A DNA stretch of 64,000 nucleotides from Portunus trituberculatus (GCF_017591435.1 NC_059299.1:6914980-6978979), one strand, 5' to 3'; positions 41,601 to 54,330 are shown, counted from the stretch's first letter. Notes: generated by a model from the sequence alone, not told the origin. Program-made: numbers and translations.

Positions 41601-42700
41601 AGAAGGAAGAGGAGGAACAAGAGAAGGGCGAAGGAAGACGCAGAGAAATAGCACAGGTGTAAGTGACAGGTATGTTAAGTCGATGAGATGCAGTACACCT
41701 GTGCGTCTAAGTAATCAGGTGCATTATTCACTAATTACATTATCAGGTGGTGCGGGGCTAAGCCTTCCTGGAGGGCTATTGGTGGTGGAGGTGTTGAGTG
41801 TGTGAGCCATGAGAACCACGGCCTGTGTTGCAAGGAAGGTGCGCATCAGTGAAGGGAAATTAACTGGTTTAACATTTACATCACTGCGCAATGAATTAAA
41901 CTTAAGTATCAAGGTAAGTATGTGCCACTAAAGTCCTCATTATATCTTGGAAATGATTCTAATAACTTCATCTGTGAATTGCATTAATAAGTGTAGGAAG
42001 TGAACAATAAAAGGCTTCGGCAGTTTTGTACCTCATCAATCACTCAGGTAAAGATTCAGCTAAGCCACCAAGATTACTTTGTTTATACGAGGTGAATGCG
42101 ACGCTTAGACACAAAAGGATAGAAAGGAAATGAAAGTGAAAGAGTTGAATCGATCATTGATCCCTCTTATTCTGCAATTATCCTATTCAGTAAGGGGGAA
42201 AATCCGTCTGTAATCGCTTGTCCTACTGAGTCTTAGGTGTCCTGCCAGGTGCGAGGGAAAGAGGGGATGAGAGGATTAGGAGGCTTATGTTGGATGGAAG
42301 ATAATCAGAATTCGGGGCAACTTGGCATAAACGAGTCTTCATTAAGTGAATTGTACAAGAGAAAAATGACGCGCTATGTTCTTACGCGACGAGAAGCAGT
42401 TAGGAATATTTATCTTTTTACCAAATGGCCCAATTCAGCCGTCGTTTCTCTTGGTAGTGCCACGAGGGGCTGAAAAATAATAATGCTCACATATTCCGAG
42501 CACGGCAAGGAGGAGCGGGACGGCAGGTAAGCGAGGAGGAATATTATGTCGCACGCGCACGCACTCTAATTGCTGGCCGTGATTTAAAACGCTGCTTATT
42601 AGTAGTTATTTCAGGTAATCAGCGAGGTGCGTCACGTCATTTTTACCTGTGTAGGAATTTATTTTAAGTTTTGGCATGGAAATATCTCACTTTCCATTCT
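41601..42700. other. Unique spacer
   Basis: A 78-codon + strand frame (42237-42473) is not low complexity but resembles no protein I know and has no splice support. No gene is called. Confidence 0.5.
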
Positions 42701-43015
42701 CCTCGCGAAAATCATTAATTCTTGTACATTATTCTTTAGGAAAACGTTGCAGAGAATACAAAACAAGAGTCAACAAAGCTGTAAATCTCCGTAACTTTTA
42801 AACATTTAGTGATATCATAACATCATTGTGAAAATCATTAATTCTTGTACATTCCTCTTTGGCAAAACGTTTCCCAGGACACAAAATGAGAGTAAACAAA
42901 ACTGTAAATCTCAGTGACCCTTTTAAACATTTAATACTATAACGTGAAATGTATCCCTGGTGGCCTTCAAAAAAAAAAAAAAAAAAAAAAGAATTCATGT
43001 ACATTCCTCATTGAT
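42700..43015. repeat. Tandem repeat, ~123 bp unit, two copies plus a partial third
   Basis: GAAAATCATTAATTCTTGTA at 42707 and 42830, GTAAATCTCCGTAACTTTTA against GTAAATCTCAGTGACCCTTT, and a final partial copy GAATTCATGTACATTCCTCA at about 42991 after a poly(A) run. Confidence 0.82.
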
Positions 43016-43430
43016 AAAAAGAACAACTCATCACGGAATAATGACAAAGAAGGAGACACACGCCTCATAAAAATATACATTCTGAACCTCAAGGAAGAAT
43101 CTACAACACAATCGCTTCCGAACACACCCCATAAAAGGTTCGTGATTTACGGTCTGCGCTCACCTGTGTCTGAGGGAACAGGTAAAATTCCTACGTGTCT
43201 TCCTCACCACCACGCAATCACATCGCCCTTAATAAATTGCTTGGGAGACACGCAAAAAATACCATAATTGTTCCTTTAGATCTTGGATACGCGCAGGCAG
43301 TGGAGGAGGAAGGGAGGAAGGTAGGAAGGGAGGCTGAAGAAAGAGAAGACAAGGGGAAGATAAAAAATGTGATGGAGAGGGAAAAAAGTAAACAAAATAA
43401 GAAGAAATGGATTAGGGAGATGGAATTGAG

Positions 43431-43433
<3 letters not shown>

Positions 43434-43478
<45 letters not shown>

Positions 43479-43572
43479 CACCACCCCCATCACCACATCA
43501 CCACCACTCAAACCAAACTCAGCTTTTCACCAATCCTCCTTTCTCCTCTTTTCCTGTAATTCATCCCCCTCC

Positions 43573-43620
<48 letters not shown>
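43434..43620. repeat. Inverted (GA)n/(CT)n pair
   Basis: GA at 43434-43474 and CT at 43576-43618, about 100 bp apart. A (GGCT)8 run follows at 43869-43898. Confidence 0.93.
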
Positions 43621-43621
<1 letters not shown>

Positions 43622-44099
43622 CCTTCCCTCTTTATCCCATACATCAGGTAGCTAATTAGCCAGTTTCCAATTTCCAGTGCAGTCCGCCCCTCACCACCGC
43701 CTTCTCATAACAATAACCAGCCAATGCTCAGCTATTTCCGCTCGCCTCCCTCGTAAATCTCCAGCAACACAAGCAGCGCCAAAGAGCTCGTGTCGCCATT
43801 CGTCTTCTCGTCACTTTTGCAGCAAGAAAACGGGAAATGTGTTAAAAATTTGAGGGTGGAGATGCGCGGCTGGCTGGCTGGCTGGCTGGCTGGCTGGTGG
43901 GGAAGGGACGCTGGGTGTGTTTGGTCTTCGTTTTCTTTTCGTGTTTGTAAGGGATGGACAAGAAGGATGGGAGGGATGGAGGGAGAGTAGGTGGGGGGGG
44001 GGTTGGTGGGAGAGTGGAAAGGATGAAGGGACCGGTGTTGTGATGATTTAGTGTTTTTTTTTTCCTTTTTTTCTGCAGTGATATTCTTCAGAAAGAAAG

Positions 44100-44460
44100 T
44101 TGGAAAGTGTTTATTTGAATTGCTTTTCCTGTTACTACTGTTATTGTTACCGTTTTGCTCTTGCTATTACTGCTACTACTTCTGGTACTGGTACAATTAC
44201 TGCTGCTGGTGCTTCTGCTACTACTAACACTACCATCACTACTAAAATATGACAATTATGTAACCTAACTTAAGAAACTCAATTTGAAATCCAACCTAAC
44301 TTAACCTAACTTACAACTACTACTGTTATTGATACTACTACTCCTACTCCTCCTCCTACTACTACTACTACTACCACCAGCGCCTCAAGTACCACCATCA
44401 CCACCAAGAACACCAAAACTACCACCACTGCCACCACCATCACCACCCAGCACTATATCC
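44100..44460. repeat. ACT/ACC-type triplet-rich stretch
   Basis: Irregular TACTGCTACTACT and ACCACCATCACC words surround the small CCTAA tract. No gene recognised. Confidence 0.7.
44256..44315. repeat. Short interstitial (CCTAA)n tract
   Basis: CCTAACTTAAG and CCAACCTAACTTAACCTAAC occur within 60 bp, between triplet-repeat stretches. A weaker run (AACTTAACCTAACCTAAC) is at 41291-41311. Confidence 0.65.
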
Positions 44461-44693
44461 ACATTACATTATTTCAACCTCAATAATAAAAACCAGCAAG
44501 GAAATGTAGGTGTGTGCCAGAAGAGCAACCACTGTGTAATTAAGTGCAAGCCGACGCCCTCATCAATAAAACATGCAGGTGTAAAATATTCATGAGAGTG
44601 AGAGTAATTTATTAATCCCGATAATGTGGCACGCATATATAAACACGACACCACACACGCCACCATACGCCCACGAGGAGCTGTTCAGTGCCA

Positions 44694-44896
44694 GTGTCAG
44701 TGCCAAGGACAGAGACAGAGATAGAGAGAGGGACAGTGACAGAGAGACAGCGACAAGAACAGTGATAGGAACAGAGACAGGGAGAGAGACAGAAAGGGAC
44801 AGAGACAGCGACAGGAACAGGGATAAGAACAGAGATAGGGAGAGAGAAAGAGGCAAAGACAGCGACAGCGACAGAAACAAGGAAAGACAAGGACAG
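44694..44896. repeat. Hexamer/12-mer tandem based on GACAGN
   Basis: About 200 bp made of GACAGA, GACAGC, GACAGG and GATAGG words in 6-base register (for example GGACAGAGACAGCGACAGGA). The acidic-arginine (RDRDRE) frame across it is an artefact. Confidence 0.85.
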
Positions 44897-44984
44897 GGAG
44901 AAGGATACAGCCAGTCTGCACGTCATTCCTGCTACTTGTGGGGGTGGTGGTGTGGAGGTTATATTTAGTGGTATTGTGGTAGTA

Positions 44985-45024
44985 GTTGTTGTTTTTCTTG
45001 GTGGTGATGTGGTTATTGTTGTGG

Positions 45025-45071
<47 letters not shown>

Positions 45072-45138
45072 ATCATTATCATTGTTTTTATTATTATCAT
45101 CACCACAACAACGAATATTACCTCCACCACCACCACTG

Positions 45139-45172
<34 letters not shown>

Positions 45173-45290
45173 AACTACTACTACTACAACCATTACTACT
45201 ACTATTACTACTACCACCACTACTACTTCTACTACTACTTAATTCTACTACAAGGAACACTACCTCTACTTCTACAACAACAATAGCAAT
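44985..45290. repeat. GTT-type array followed by ACT-type array
   Basis: GTT triplets at 45017-45071, TTATCA words to 45102, then ACC/ACT triplets at 45120-45240. Confidence 0.92.
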
Positions 45291-45299
45291 TTATATTTT

Positions 45300-46620
<1,321 letters not shown>

Positions 46621-46673
<53 letters not shown>

Positions 46674-46915
46674 CCTTGGCTTCTCTCTGGAAGTGCCTCA
46701 AGAATGATAAAATATGGACAATGCTGCAAGAGGAGGAGGAGGTGGAGGAGGAGGAGGTGGAGAGGAGGAGGAGGAGGAGGAGGAGGAGGAGGAGGAGGAG
46801 GAGGAGGAGAAGGATGAGGAGGAAAAAGAGGAGGAGGAAGAGGAGGAGGAAAAAAAAGAAGAGGAAGAGAAGGAGGAGGAGAAAGATGGAGAAAAGAAGG
46901 AGGAGGAGGCGCTAC
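46621..46915. repeat. (CT)n array then long degenerate (GGA)n
   Basis: CT at 46627-46671 and GGA/GAA triplets at 46731-46912. A GGT run is at 47169-47195. 46920-47580 otherwise has no gene recognised. Confidence 0.93.
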
Positions 46916-47582
46916 AAGAAGTAGAACAGACATTACATCTCACCTTTCTGAAACAATTCCTTTTTTTCTTTTTTCACCTCCAGACACCACCAATACCTGA
47001 CTCCCGTTTTCTTCGTGACGGGAATCAATAGACATCCCCGCTCGTCTATTGTTCAGTGGTAGAAAGCGGCCACTACAGCTGCGTGTCACTCCATCTTCCT
47101 TTGTTCATTTAGTTCCCTTAATTTCTTCCTATAGAGTGCCTTGTTGGTGGGCGGCAGTCATGAACGTAGTGGTGGTGGTGGTGGTGGTGGTGGTGATATT
47201 TCCTTTTTAGTTTTTTTTCCTCATTTTTTCCCCCGTGAGTGATGTCTTGGGGATGTTCTTTGTCTCTCGCATATATAGTTTTATTACCAGTTTCCTTTCT
47301 TTTATTGTCCCGTTCCCTCGATGATACAATCTACCGCCAGATGTGCTTCTCTCTCTCTCTCTTTCTCTCTTTCTCTCACTTCTCTCCTTCCTTCTCTTCT
47401 CGTCTCAACACTGTCTCCTCATCACGCTGTAAAAACCCAACCTCTTAATCGAGTCTTGAATGCCCCGCTGCCCGTACAAAGACCATCACCACACAGAAAC
47501 ATTTAGTACATTTGAAACATTTTATTATGTCTTATATGCTATATTTTAAAGGAGTGTTAATACAAGAGGAGCCACAGCCCAT

Positions 47583-47795
47583 TTAACCCTTTCAATACTG
47601 CGACGCATTTTTACCAAGAGTTTTGGGTGCGATTAGACGATTTTATTTACACTAGCAAGGTTCTATGGAGGCAGGAGGTTAATAGTCCAGAACCTTCACT
47701 CTGTTAATTCCCACATGAGTTTCTGAAGCTGTATAAAATCGCCTAATAGTAACAAGAATAAATAGGAAGACGTGTCATGGTAAAGAAAGGTTTAA
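47583..47795 (-). mobile_element. TTAA-flanked MITE, copy D (112 bp upstream of the Dpr exon)
   Basis: The element starts TTAA-CCCTTTCAATACTGCGACGC and ends with a degraded inverted copy of that sequence followed by TTTAA. It carries the shared inner segment (CTGAAGCTGTATAAAATCGCC) in the reverse orientation relative to copy A. At about 213 bp with no coding capacity it is a non-autonomous element. The TTAA target and CCC-starting ends suggest mobilisation by a piggyBac-type transposase, which is an inference. Confidence 0.8.
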
Positions 47796-47890
47796 GACCG
47801 AGGGTTTTCGAGCAGTATTTTGCATATCATGAATTTGTTACATAACTGTGCAGAACGAAACTAAGAAAAACGTCAGATGATTACAAAACA

Positions 47891-47907
47891 CCATTTTTCT
47901 ATTCCAG
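47891..47907 (+). promoter_or_regulatory. 3' splice site (acceptor) of the Dpr exon
   Basis: A pyrimidine-rich run (ccatttttctattccag) ends in CAG at 47905-47907, directly before the open Dpr frame. The reading frame can be extended upstream only into sequence without Dpr character, so this is the natural acceptor. It sits 112 bases downstream of MITE copy D. Confidence 0.7.
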
Positions 47908-48242
47908 GAGTGAGAGTAGTGGCGCCCCCAGCACACGTCCCACAGACAGTCAACGCGCCCTCCGCCCTCCACCCGCCACAGGAGCACAAACCCAGCTGGA
48001 GATCGGACAAGACGAGCAACAGCGGTAGTGTTAATAAGCCCCGGGTTAGTTTGAGTGACAGCAGCAGCAGCCCCGTGGAGCCGATCAAGCCCCTTCTGGA
48101 TCTGAGTCTTGGTGATCCGAGCTGCTCTCTGACTGTGCCTCTCCACCCTGTGTTTGACGAGGCGGCGCCCTACAATGTGTCTGCCATGACGGGGAACACT
48201 GCCTACCTCCATTGCCTCGTTCATAACCTCGGCAACAAGAGC
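47908..48242 (+). CDS. Internal exon of a Dpr-family immunoglobulin cell-surface protein (start of first Ig domain)
   Basis: This is one exon of a split gene and encodes about 111 residues. The C-terminal part reads like the start of the first Ig domain of Dpr (defective proboscis extension response) proteins. It has PVFDEAAPYNVSA, then a glycine turn, then TAYLHC with the B-strand cysteine (codon 48213-48215), then NLGNKS, where family members continue VSWIR in the next exon. The N-terminal ~75 residues are a Ser/Pro/Thr-rich linker, as expected between a signal peptide and Ig1. The frame is open throughout. The acceptor (polypyrimidine run then CAG at 47905-47907) implies a phase 1 upstream intron, and the donor (GTGAGT from 48243) a phase 0 intron. 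NVS and NKS are possible N-glycosylation sites. In flies, Dprs bind DIP partners on neurons and help specify synaptic connections. The motif resembles the dpr6/dpr10 type, but I would not fix the paralogue. Signal-peptide and remaining Ig exons were not found in the window. Confidence 0.85.
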
Positions 48243-48248
48243 GTGAGT
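48243..48248 (+). promoter_or_regulatory. 5' splice site (donor) of the Dpr exon
   Basis: GTGAGT follows the NKS codons exactly where Dpr proteins continue VSW. Read-through gives no tryptophan and reaches a TAG stop at 48282-48284, which supports splicing here. CT-rich arrays begin about 55 bases further on. Confidence 0.75.
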
Positions 48249-48299
48249 GTTGTTTGTTGTGTTGTTGGTGTGTTGAGTTTCTAGAATTTTTTGTGATTG

Positions 48300-48666
<367 letters not shown>

Positions 48667-48667
<1 letters not shown>

Positions 48668-49177
48668 ACAAAACAGCTAATACTAAACAAACATAACACA
48701 CACTTGCAGCAAACGAACGAACAGACGCATTTTAGACAGGCGAAGAAATGACCGAGCCAATTACATAAAGATAACAAACAAATCAATAGGTAGATAAAGG
48801 CATGAGAACCACTAGACTCTAACAAGCACTCATCGGACGGCAATTCAGTGGACAATGTTACGAAATAACACATATATTCCAAAGGGTCATTAGCTGCATC
48901 AACGCGCACCTGAGCTTGAGAGAGACAGAGAGAGAATAGGAGAAAGAGATACACACAGACAAACGGACTCTATGTATATATATATATGTGTCTCACCAAG
49001 GGATCTAAATACACACAACATCAGATTTCAAGATACGAAAGATAGTAACTCTCAAGGGATTCTACACTGTTTCCACCACTGTCCTAACTCTGGTACCTTA
49101 TTCACCACGAGAACACAACCACAAACTTGATTCTCTGCTATATTTTTACAACCAGTGTTGAATTTCACGAGACAGAC

Positions 49178-49180
<3 letters not shown>
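48667..49180. other. Unique spacer (likely intron)
   Basis: Downstream of the Dpr exon and its CT arrays. I searched by eye for the expected next exon (starting VSWIR) and did not find it. Confidence 0.5.
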
Positions 49181-49262
<82 letters not shown>

Positions 49263-49298
49263 ATTCGAAAAGTTGATTCCAAACTAGACAAAACTTCA

Positions 49299-49392
<94 letters not shown>

Positions 49393-49482
49393 ACATACAT
49401 TCATATCCATCGCTACCTACACCTACGAACTGCCTGGCGTTATTACAGCTTTGCACGGAGACACACCAGACCAGGACGGGAA

Positions 49483-49558
<76 letters not shown>

Positions 49559-49717
49559 TACATGCATACAATATCCATCTGCCTTTGACGCTGCTACACG
49601 CACGCAATTCTCTCTGCTGTGTACAATATTACCAGCTGCGTGAATAGGCTAGCTAGAGATAGGGAGGAGTGTAGCCACTTGGAACTACAAACACATACAC
49701 ACATACACTCAAACACA

Positions 49718-49760
<43 letters not shown>
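49181..49760. repeat. Microsatellite block: GA, CT, GT, GA, CT
   Basis: GA 49182-49261, CT 49302-49336, GT 49340-49388, GA 49489-49556 and CT 49721-49757. The first two and last two are inverted partners. Confidence 0.94.
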
Positions 49761-49882
49761 GGATAGTGTCAGTCAGTAATGTTGTCGCCTTTTCCGTCTC
49801 ATCTTTCTCGTGGTCTTTGTCTGTTCTTATCGAGCAAATGATGAAGAAACCACAGCTATCTTTGGTGCCGCTACCACCGTTA

Positions 49883-50305
49883 GCCTAACCTAAGCTAAGC
49901 AAACCTAACCGGAGCCGGTGGTGTAGTGGATAAGGTGGTGAGCGTGGAATCGGGTAGAGGTCCACGCGTAGGTTCGAATCCACCACATACCGCTTTGAAG
50001 CTATGCCATTTGTCGATTGGTTTAGAGTTACCTACATGATACCCAGATTCTAGGTGGTTATACCAAAGATGCGATTGGGTGGTGATATGAACCCTAATAT
50101 GGGTACCACTATAAATAAAGCTGTCTGCGCCACTAATGGGAGGAAGCTTTAACAGCGCTTTCCATACATATACTCTTTCAAGTATGCCTACAGGCGCTAT
50201 AGGCCATAACGTAAAAAAAAAAAGAAAAGAAAAAAAAAAACTAATCAAACCAAACCACACCTAACGTAACTAAACCTAACTTAACCTAACCTAACATAAC
50301 TTACA
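49883..50305. repeat. Interstitial (CCTAA)n/(TTAGG)n tract split by a SINE
   Basis: CCTAACC words lie at 49883-49910 and again at 50252-50300, including AACTTAACCTAACCTAACAT. The poly(A)-tailed SINE lies exactly between them. Confidence 0.75.
49911..50240 (+). mobile_element. Second tRNA-derived SINE family, poly(A)-tailed, inserted in a TTAGG-like tract
   Basis: The + strand starts GGAGCCGGTGGTGTAGTGGA, which contains a good box A (TGGTGTAGTGG at 49918-49928). A perfect box B (GGTTCGAATCC, 49971-49981) lies about 53 bp downstream, the usual spacing for an RNA polymerase III promoter. A ~220 bp unrelated body follows, ending in an A-rich tail at 50212-50240. CCTAA-type telomere-like sequence flanks both sides. 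The body is unrelated to the SINE at 20.3 and 51.3 kb. Target-site duplications are hard to define in the repetitive flank. Confidence 0.8.
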
Positions 50306-50563
50306 AATTAGTCAAATACGTATAACCCACCTTGATCTAATTAACTGGAATACAGGAAACGAATTGAATATTTATATTTATATCTCTACCATTGACAACA
50401 TTCATATGAAAAGGTGGATATGATTTCTATGAAGAGACTATGTAAAGCTAAACTAATATAACTTAAGCTGTTGTAATGCAAGAATCCAACATTATTTCTA
50501 TTACCATCATTATTACAGCGTTAATATCCTTACGAGACTGAATGCTGTGTGAATAATGAAAGG

Positions 50564-50565
<2 letters not shown>

Positions 50566-50634
<69 letters not shown>

Positions 50635-51093
50635 AGTTTATGCAGAGAACAGAAAAATATTAGAGAAATGTGTCTCATTATTTTTCTCTCTGGACTTTAC
50701 TTCCTTGCATTTTTCACTTTTTACGACGCTCAAAAACAGAGAGTAATATTCATTCTAAGCTCATCAAATTAATGCAAACGGTTGTATATAAAAGCTAAGA
50801 ATTATCATCACCATATTTATTTTTCTCTATTTTATGTCCTGCTTCCTTTTTTTTTTTATTCTTGTCTGGCGTGAGAACATATGAATAATTTGTAATGTAG
50901 TGTCGCATTTCCTCTCTCGTCTTCCCGAAACATTAATCAAAAATTATCACGACACATACTTATCATTTTTTCCTTCTCTCTTTCTTCTCTCGTTTTCATT
51001 TGTGTTCCTGTTTCAAGGGATGTCTGTTATGGCGCCACAAAATATTTGGTGACTGTAACTGTCAGGATGTGTGTGTGTGTGTTTGTGTTTGCT

Positions 51094-51173
<80 letters not shown>

Positions 51174-51255
51174 CGTGTGTGTATGTGTGTGTGCTTGTGT
51201 TAGTGTGTGTGGGTAAGTGTGTGTGTGTGTGTTCGTATTTGATTGTGTGTGTGTG
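50566..51255. repeat. (CA)n, spacer, then long imperfect (GT)n
   Basis: CA at 50566-50632. 50640-51060 is unique. GT with occasional TTGT, GCGT and AAGT interruptions runs 51068-51254 up to the tail of SINE copy 2. Confidence 0.93.
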
Positions 51256-51543
51256 ATTCACTGTTTGATCTGCTGCAGTCTCTGACGAAACAGACAGACG
51301 TTACCCTACGGAACGAGCTCAGAGCTCATTATTTCCGATCTTCGGATAGGCCTGAGACCAGGCACACACCACACACCAGGACAACACGGTCACAACTTCT
51401 CGATTTACATCCCGTACCTACTCACTGCTAGGTGAACAGGGGCTACACGTGAAAGGAGACACACCCAAATATCTCCACCCGGCCGGGGAATCGAATCCCG
51501 GTCCTCTGGCTTGTGAAGCCAGTGCTGTAACCACTGAGCTACC

Positions 51544-51546
<3 letters not shown>
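51256..51546 (-). mobile_element. tRNA-derived SINE, copy 2 (GT-bracketed)
   Basis: About 291 bp, nearly the same sequence as copy 1 over its whole length. The head on the minus strand reads CCCGGTAGCTCAGTGGTTAC, has the same CTGGC-TTCACAA-GCCAG stem-loop, and has ATTCGATTCC in the box B position. The 5' acceptor half is cut short by a CA run. It is bracketed by GT arrays at 51062-51254 and 51547-51586. Confidence 0.85.
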
Positions 51547-51588
<42 letters not shown>

Positions 51589-52023
51589 TAATTCCATCTT
51601 CAAGACATCTATACATTTGTTATTCCCTCAAGATATTATCTGATTAGAACACTTAAAACAAATAAAGCAAAAGAGATAAGCTATTAATAAAAAAAAGTAT
51701 CCTGAATGAAATGAAAAAGGTACATAACAACCATTCCAATAACAAATAAACAAATAAACAAACATACAAACAGATAAATCAAACAAAATACATAAAATAA
51801 GAAATCCCAGGAAAAAAACGAATTTATGAAATATATATTTGAAAGAAATATGAACAAAATAAATCGAAAAATAAACTTAACAAACCAATATAAATAATAA
51901 AGTCTCCCCACTAATAAGAATAAGCTATCGAAGCTGTCTGATTAACGAAGACTAATACTTTTATCACTCGACGATCACTATTTTCATCACTGCGTAACTG
52001 GTCTAGCGAAGGTCACCCTGACA

Positions 52024-52058
<35 letters not shown>

Positions 52059-52170
52059 ATAAAAAATAAAAAATAATAATATCTACAGGTTATTAGAAAA
52101 TGCAGTGTTATTTTTTCTTCCCTTCCAGAACCATTATTGCTATTGTGTTTTCATTTCCAGCTTCGTTATC
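51547..52170. other. (GT)n at SINE head, then A-rich spacer
   Basis: GT at 51547-51585. 51650-52080 is A-rich with an AAAC tetranucleotide patch and a CA/poly(A) run at 52022-52060. No gene recognised. Confidence 0.6.
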
Positions 52171-52173
52171 CTT

Positions 52174-52368
52174 TTAGCCGCTTCAGTGCCATGATGCTTT
52201 CTCTTATTCATTCTGCTTACCATTTGGTGATTCTATACAACTTCAGAAACTTATGAGCGGACTGAAATAGTGAAGACTGTGGCCACTAATCTTCCTAACG
52301 TCAATAAAATCGTCTGATTGTACACAAAACTCATGGTAAAAATGCACCCTAGTACTGAAGGGATTTAG
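52174..52368 (+). mobile_element. TTAA-flanked MITE, copy E
   Basis: A ~195 bp copy in the orientation of copy A. Both flanking TTAA sites are mutated (TTAG on the left, TTTAG on the right) and the termini read GCCGCTTCAGTGCCATGATGC and CACCCTAGTACTGAAGGG. It is somewhat shorter than the other copies. Confidence 0.78.
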
Positions 52369-52733
52369 GATGGTGAGGAAGTTTTTACTACTAAGATCAC
52401 CTGGAGATTACGAACGAGTGGGTGATAATACACCAACAGGAAAAAAAACATAAGTAGAAGGTCAAAGAGGTAAAGGGCGCAATCCGATATCTCGAGGAAA
52501 GTAAATAAGAGGAAGGAGGAAGAAATAAGAGAAAAGTTGTGTAAGAAAAAATAAATTCGAAGAAATAGAAGACGAGGAAAGGAGGAAGATAAAAGTTGTG
52601 TAGGAAGAAAAAAAAAACGTCGAAGAAGATTGGTAAGGATAAGATGTGGAAGGGAATGAAAATGTAATAGGACTTAAAGGAAGGGATGGAAAAAAGAGCA
52701 AGAACTGGTAAAATTAAGTCAAGAAATGTGTGC

Positions 52734-52734
<1 letters not shown>

Positions 52735-52790
<56 letters not shown>
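52735..52790. repeat. (GA)n array, ~55 bp
   Basis: Perfect GA run. A possible short inverted pair, GACCGTCAGTGCCAC (52792) and GTGGCACTGACGGC (52827), lies right after it and could form a 12-13 bp hairpin stem. Confidence 0.94.
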
Positions 52791-52793
<3 letters not shown>

Positions 52794-52849
52794 CCGTCAG
52801 TGCCACACCCGATCTTTTGGCTCCGCGTGGCACTGACGGCTGGGTCTGA

Positions 52850-53900
52850 TCGCTTGACAGACTGACTGAGTGACCGCCTGCCTGAGAATCTACCTTTGAT
52901 ACGCCATCCACTTGATACTCCGCCTTACAGTCAATCAAGCTTTCTATCGGTTTATCTATCAGCGTAACTCTCTATTTGGGAAGGATCGCCTGGAATAACA
53001 AAGCGTGCATGTTGAAAAGCAGAGTAACAAGAACTGACGGATTCACGAAAAATATCAGACAAAGGCAAAGGTTAAAAAGTGAATATATATGCATGTACAT
53101 TTTCACATCATTTATAAAAGGTGAATATACGAGCAATTCTCCATTTTGAAAAGAGTTAGTACGAATGAAGTGTTGAAGAGCAGGGGGGATTACCAGAATA
53201 ATATAAAATTCACTGTAAAAATCTGAAACAGTTTGCCAAGTGGGAAAATATATAAGTTACATTTAACATAGCAAAAAAAAAGTAAAGTATCGGCCGAAAT
53301 AGCATATACAGAAAATAGAATGAGGGAAAAAATATTACAGAGAAATATGAAACAAATGGAGGCAATACATATGTAAGAAAAAAAAAGCTTTCCTAATTCA
53401 AAATAAAGAGAACATAAATCAATATCTTAAAAAAGGATTGGTCTAAATAAAGCACTGAAGAGCAAAAGGTTGGTAGAAAAAAAAGGCGTCGATTTTATGG
53501 CAGGTATGGAACAAAAGCACCATTAAAAATATGTACGTACACTTCATAGAAAAATCTGAGGGGAAAAAATAAGCAGAGCCTTTAATTCCTATCGACTACG
53601 TGTTGGAGAGCAAAGGATGCGTGGGAAAAAAACATATTTACTGGAAAAAATATTAAACCAATAGTATCAATTCAAATTTTTACCTACATTTATTTTTTCG
53701 AGGTTCAAAAGAATGGAAAAATATATACAAGTGAAAAATACATCCAGTAATTCCTCATCCACGTCATATTAACAAAATAAAATACCGAACAACAACACAG
53801 GTAAAGAAAACGGATTGATTTCATAATTCAAATAGAAGAAAACGCGATTAAGTAATTATATATTGGCCTTTGTTTCCTAACCGATTTATTTATATGAGGA
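52850..53900. other. AT-rich spacer with an old repeated phrase
   Basis: Phrases such as GTGTTGAAGAGCAGGGGG (53169), CACTGAAGAGCAAAAGGT (53453) and GTGTTGGAGAGCAAAGGAT (53601) recur, suggesting a decayed tandem family. No gene recognised. Confidence 0.4.
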
Positions 53901-53908
53901 ATATTCAG

Positions 53909-54284
53909 CAAGAAGAAGAAGAAGCAGAAGAAGAAGAAGAAGAAGAAGAAGAAGAAGAAGAAGAAGAAGAAGAAGAAGAAGAAGAAGAAGAAGAAGAAGA
54001 AGAAGAAGAAGAAGAAGAAGAAGAAGAAGAAGAAGAAGAAGAAGAAGAAGAAGAAGAAGAAGAAGAAGAAGAAGAAGAAGAAGAAGAAGAAGAAGAAGAA
54101 GAAGAAGAAGAAGAAGAAGAAGAAGAAGAAGAAGAAGAAGAAGAAGAAGAAGAAGAAGAAGAAGAAGAAGAAGATGATGATGATGATGATGATGATGATG
54201 AAGAAAACGAAGAAAAGAATAAATAAATAAATAATAATAATGATAATAATAATAATAATAATAATGATAGTAATATAAATACTA

Positions 54285-54329
<45 letters not shown>

Positions 54330-54330
54330 T
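53909..54330. repeat. (GAA)n ~265 bp, then GAT, AAT and ACT arrays
   Basis: GAA triplets run from about 53909 to 54173 with a single early GCA. They are followed by GAT (54173-54201), AAT (54224-54264) and ACT (54279-54328). The poly-Glu and poly-Ser frames here are artefacts. Confidence 0.96.

Noticed and set aside
42237..42473. 78-codon + strand frame
   Set aside because: No similarity recognised and no promoter or splice support.
49911..49985. A functional tRNA gene
   Set aside because: Box A and box B are good, but the anticodon arm is irregular and a poly(A)-tailed body follows. It is a SINE head.
53870..54226. Open frame encoding a poly-Glu protein
   Set aside because: It is a direct translation of a GAA microsatellite, with equal open frames on the other strand.
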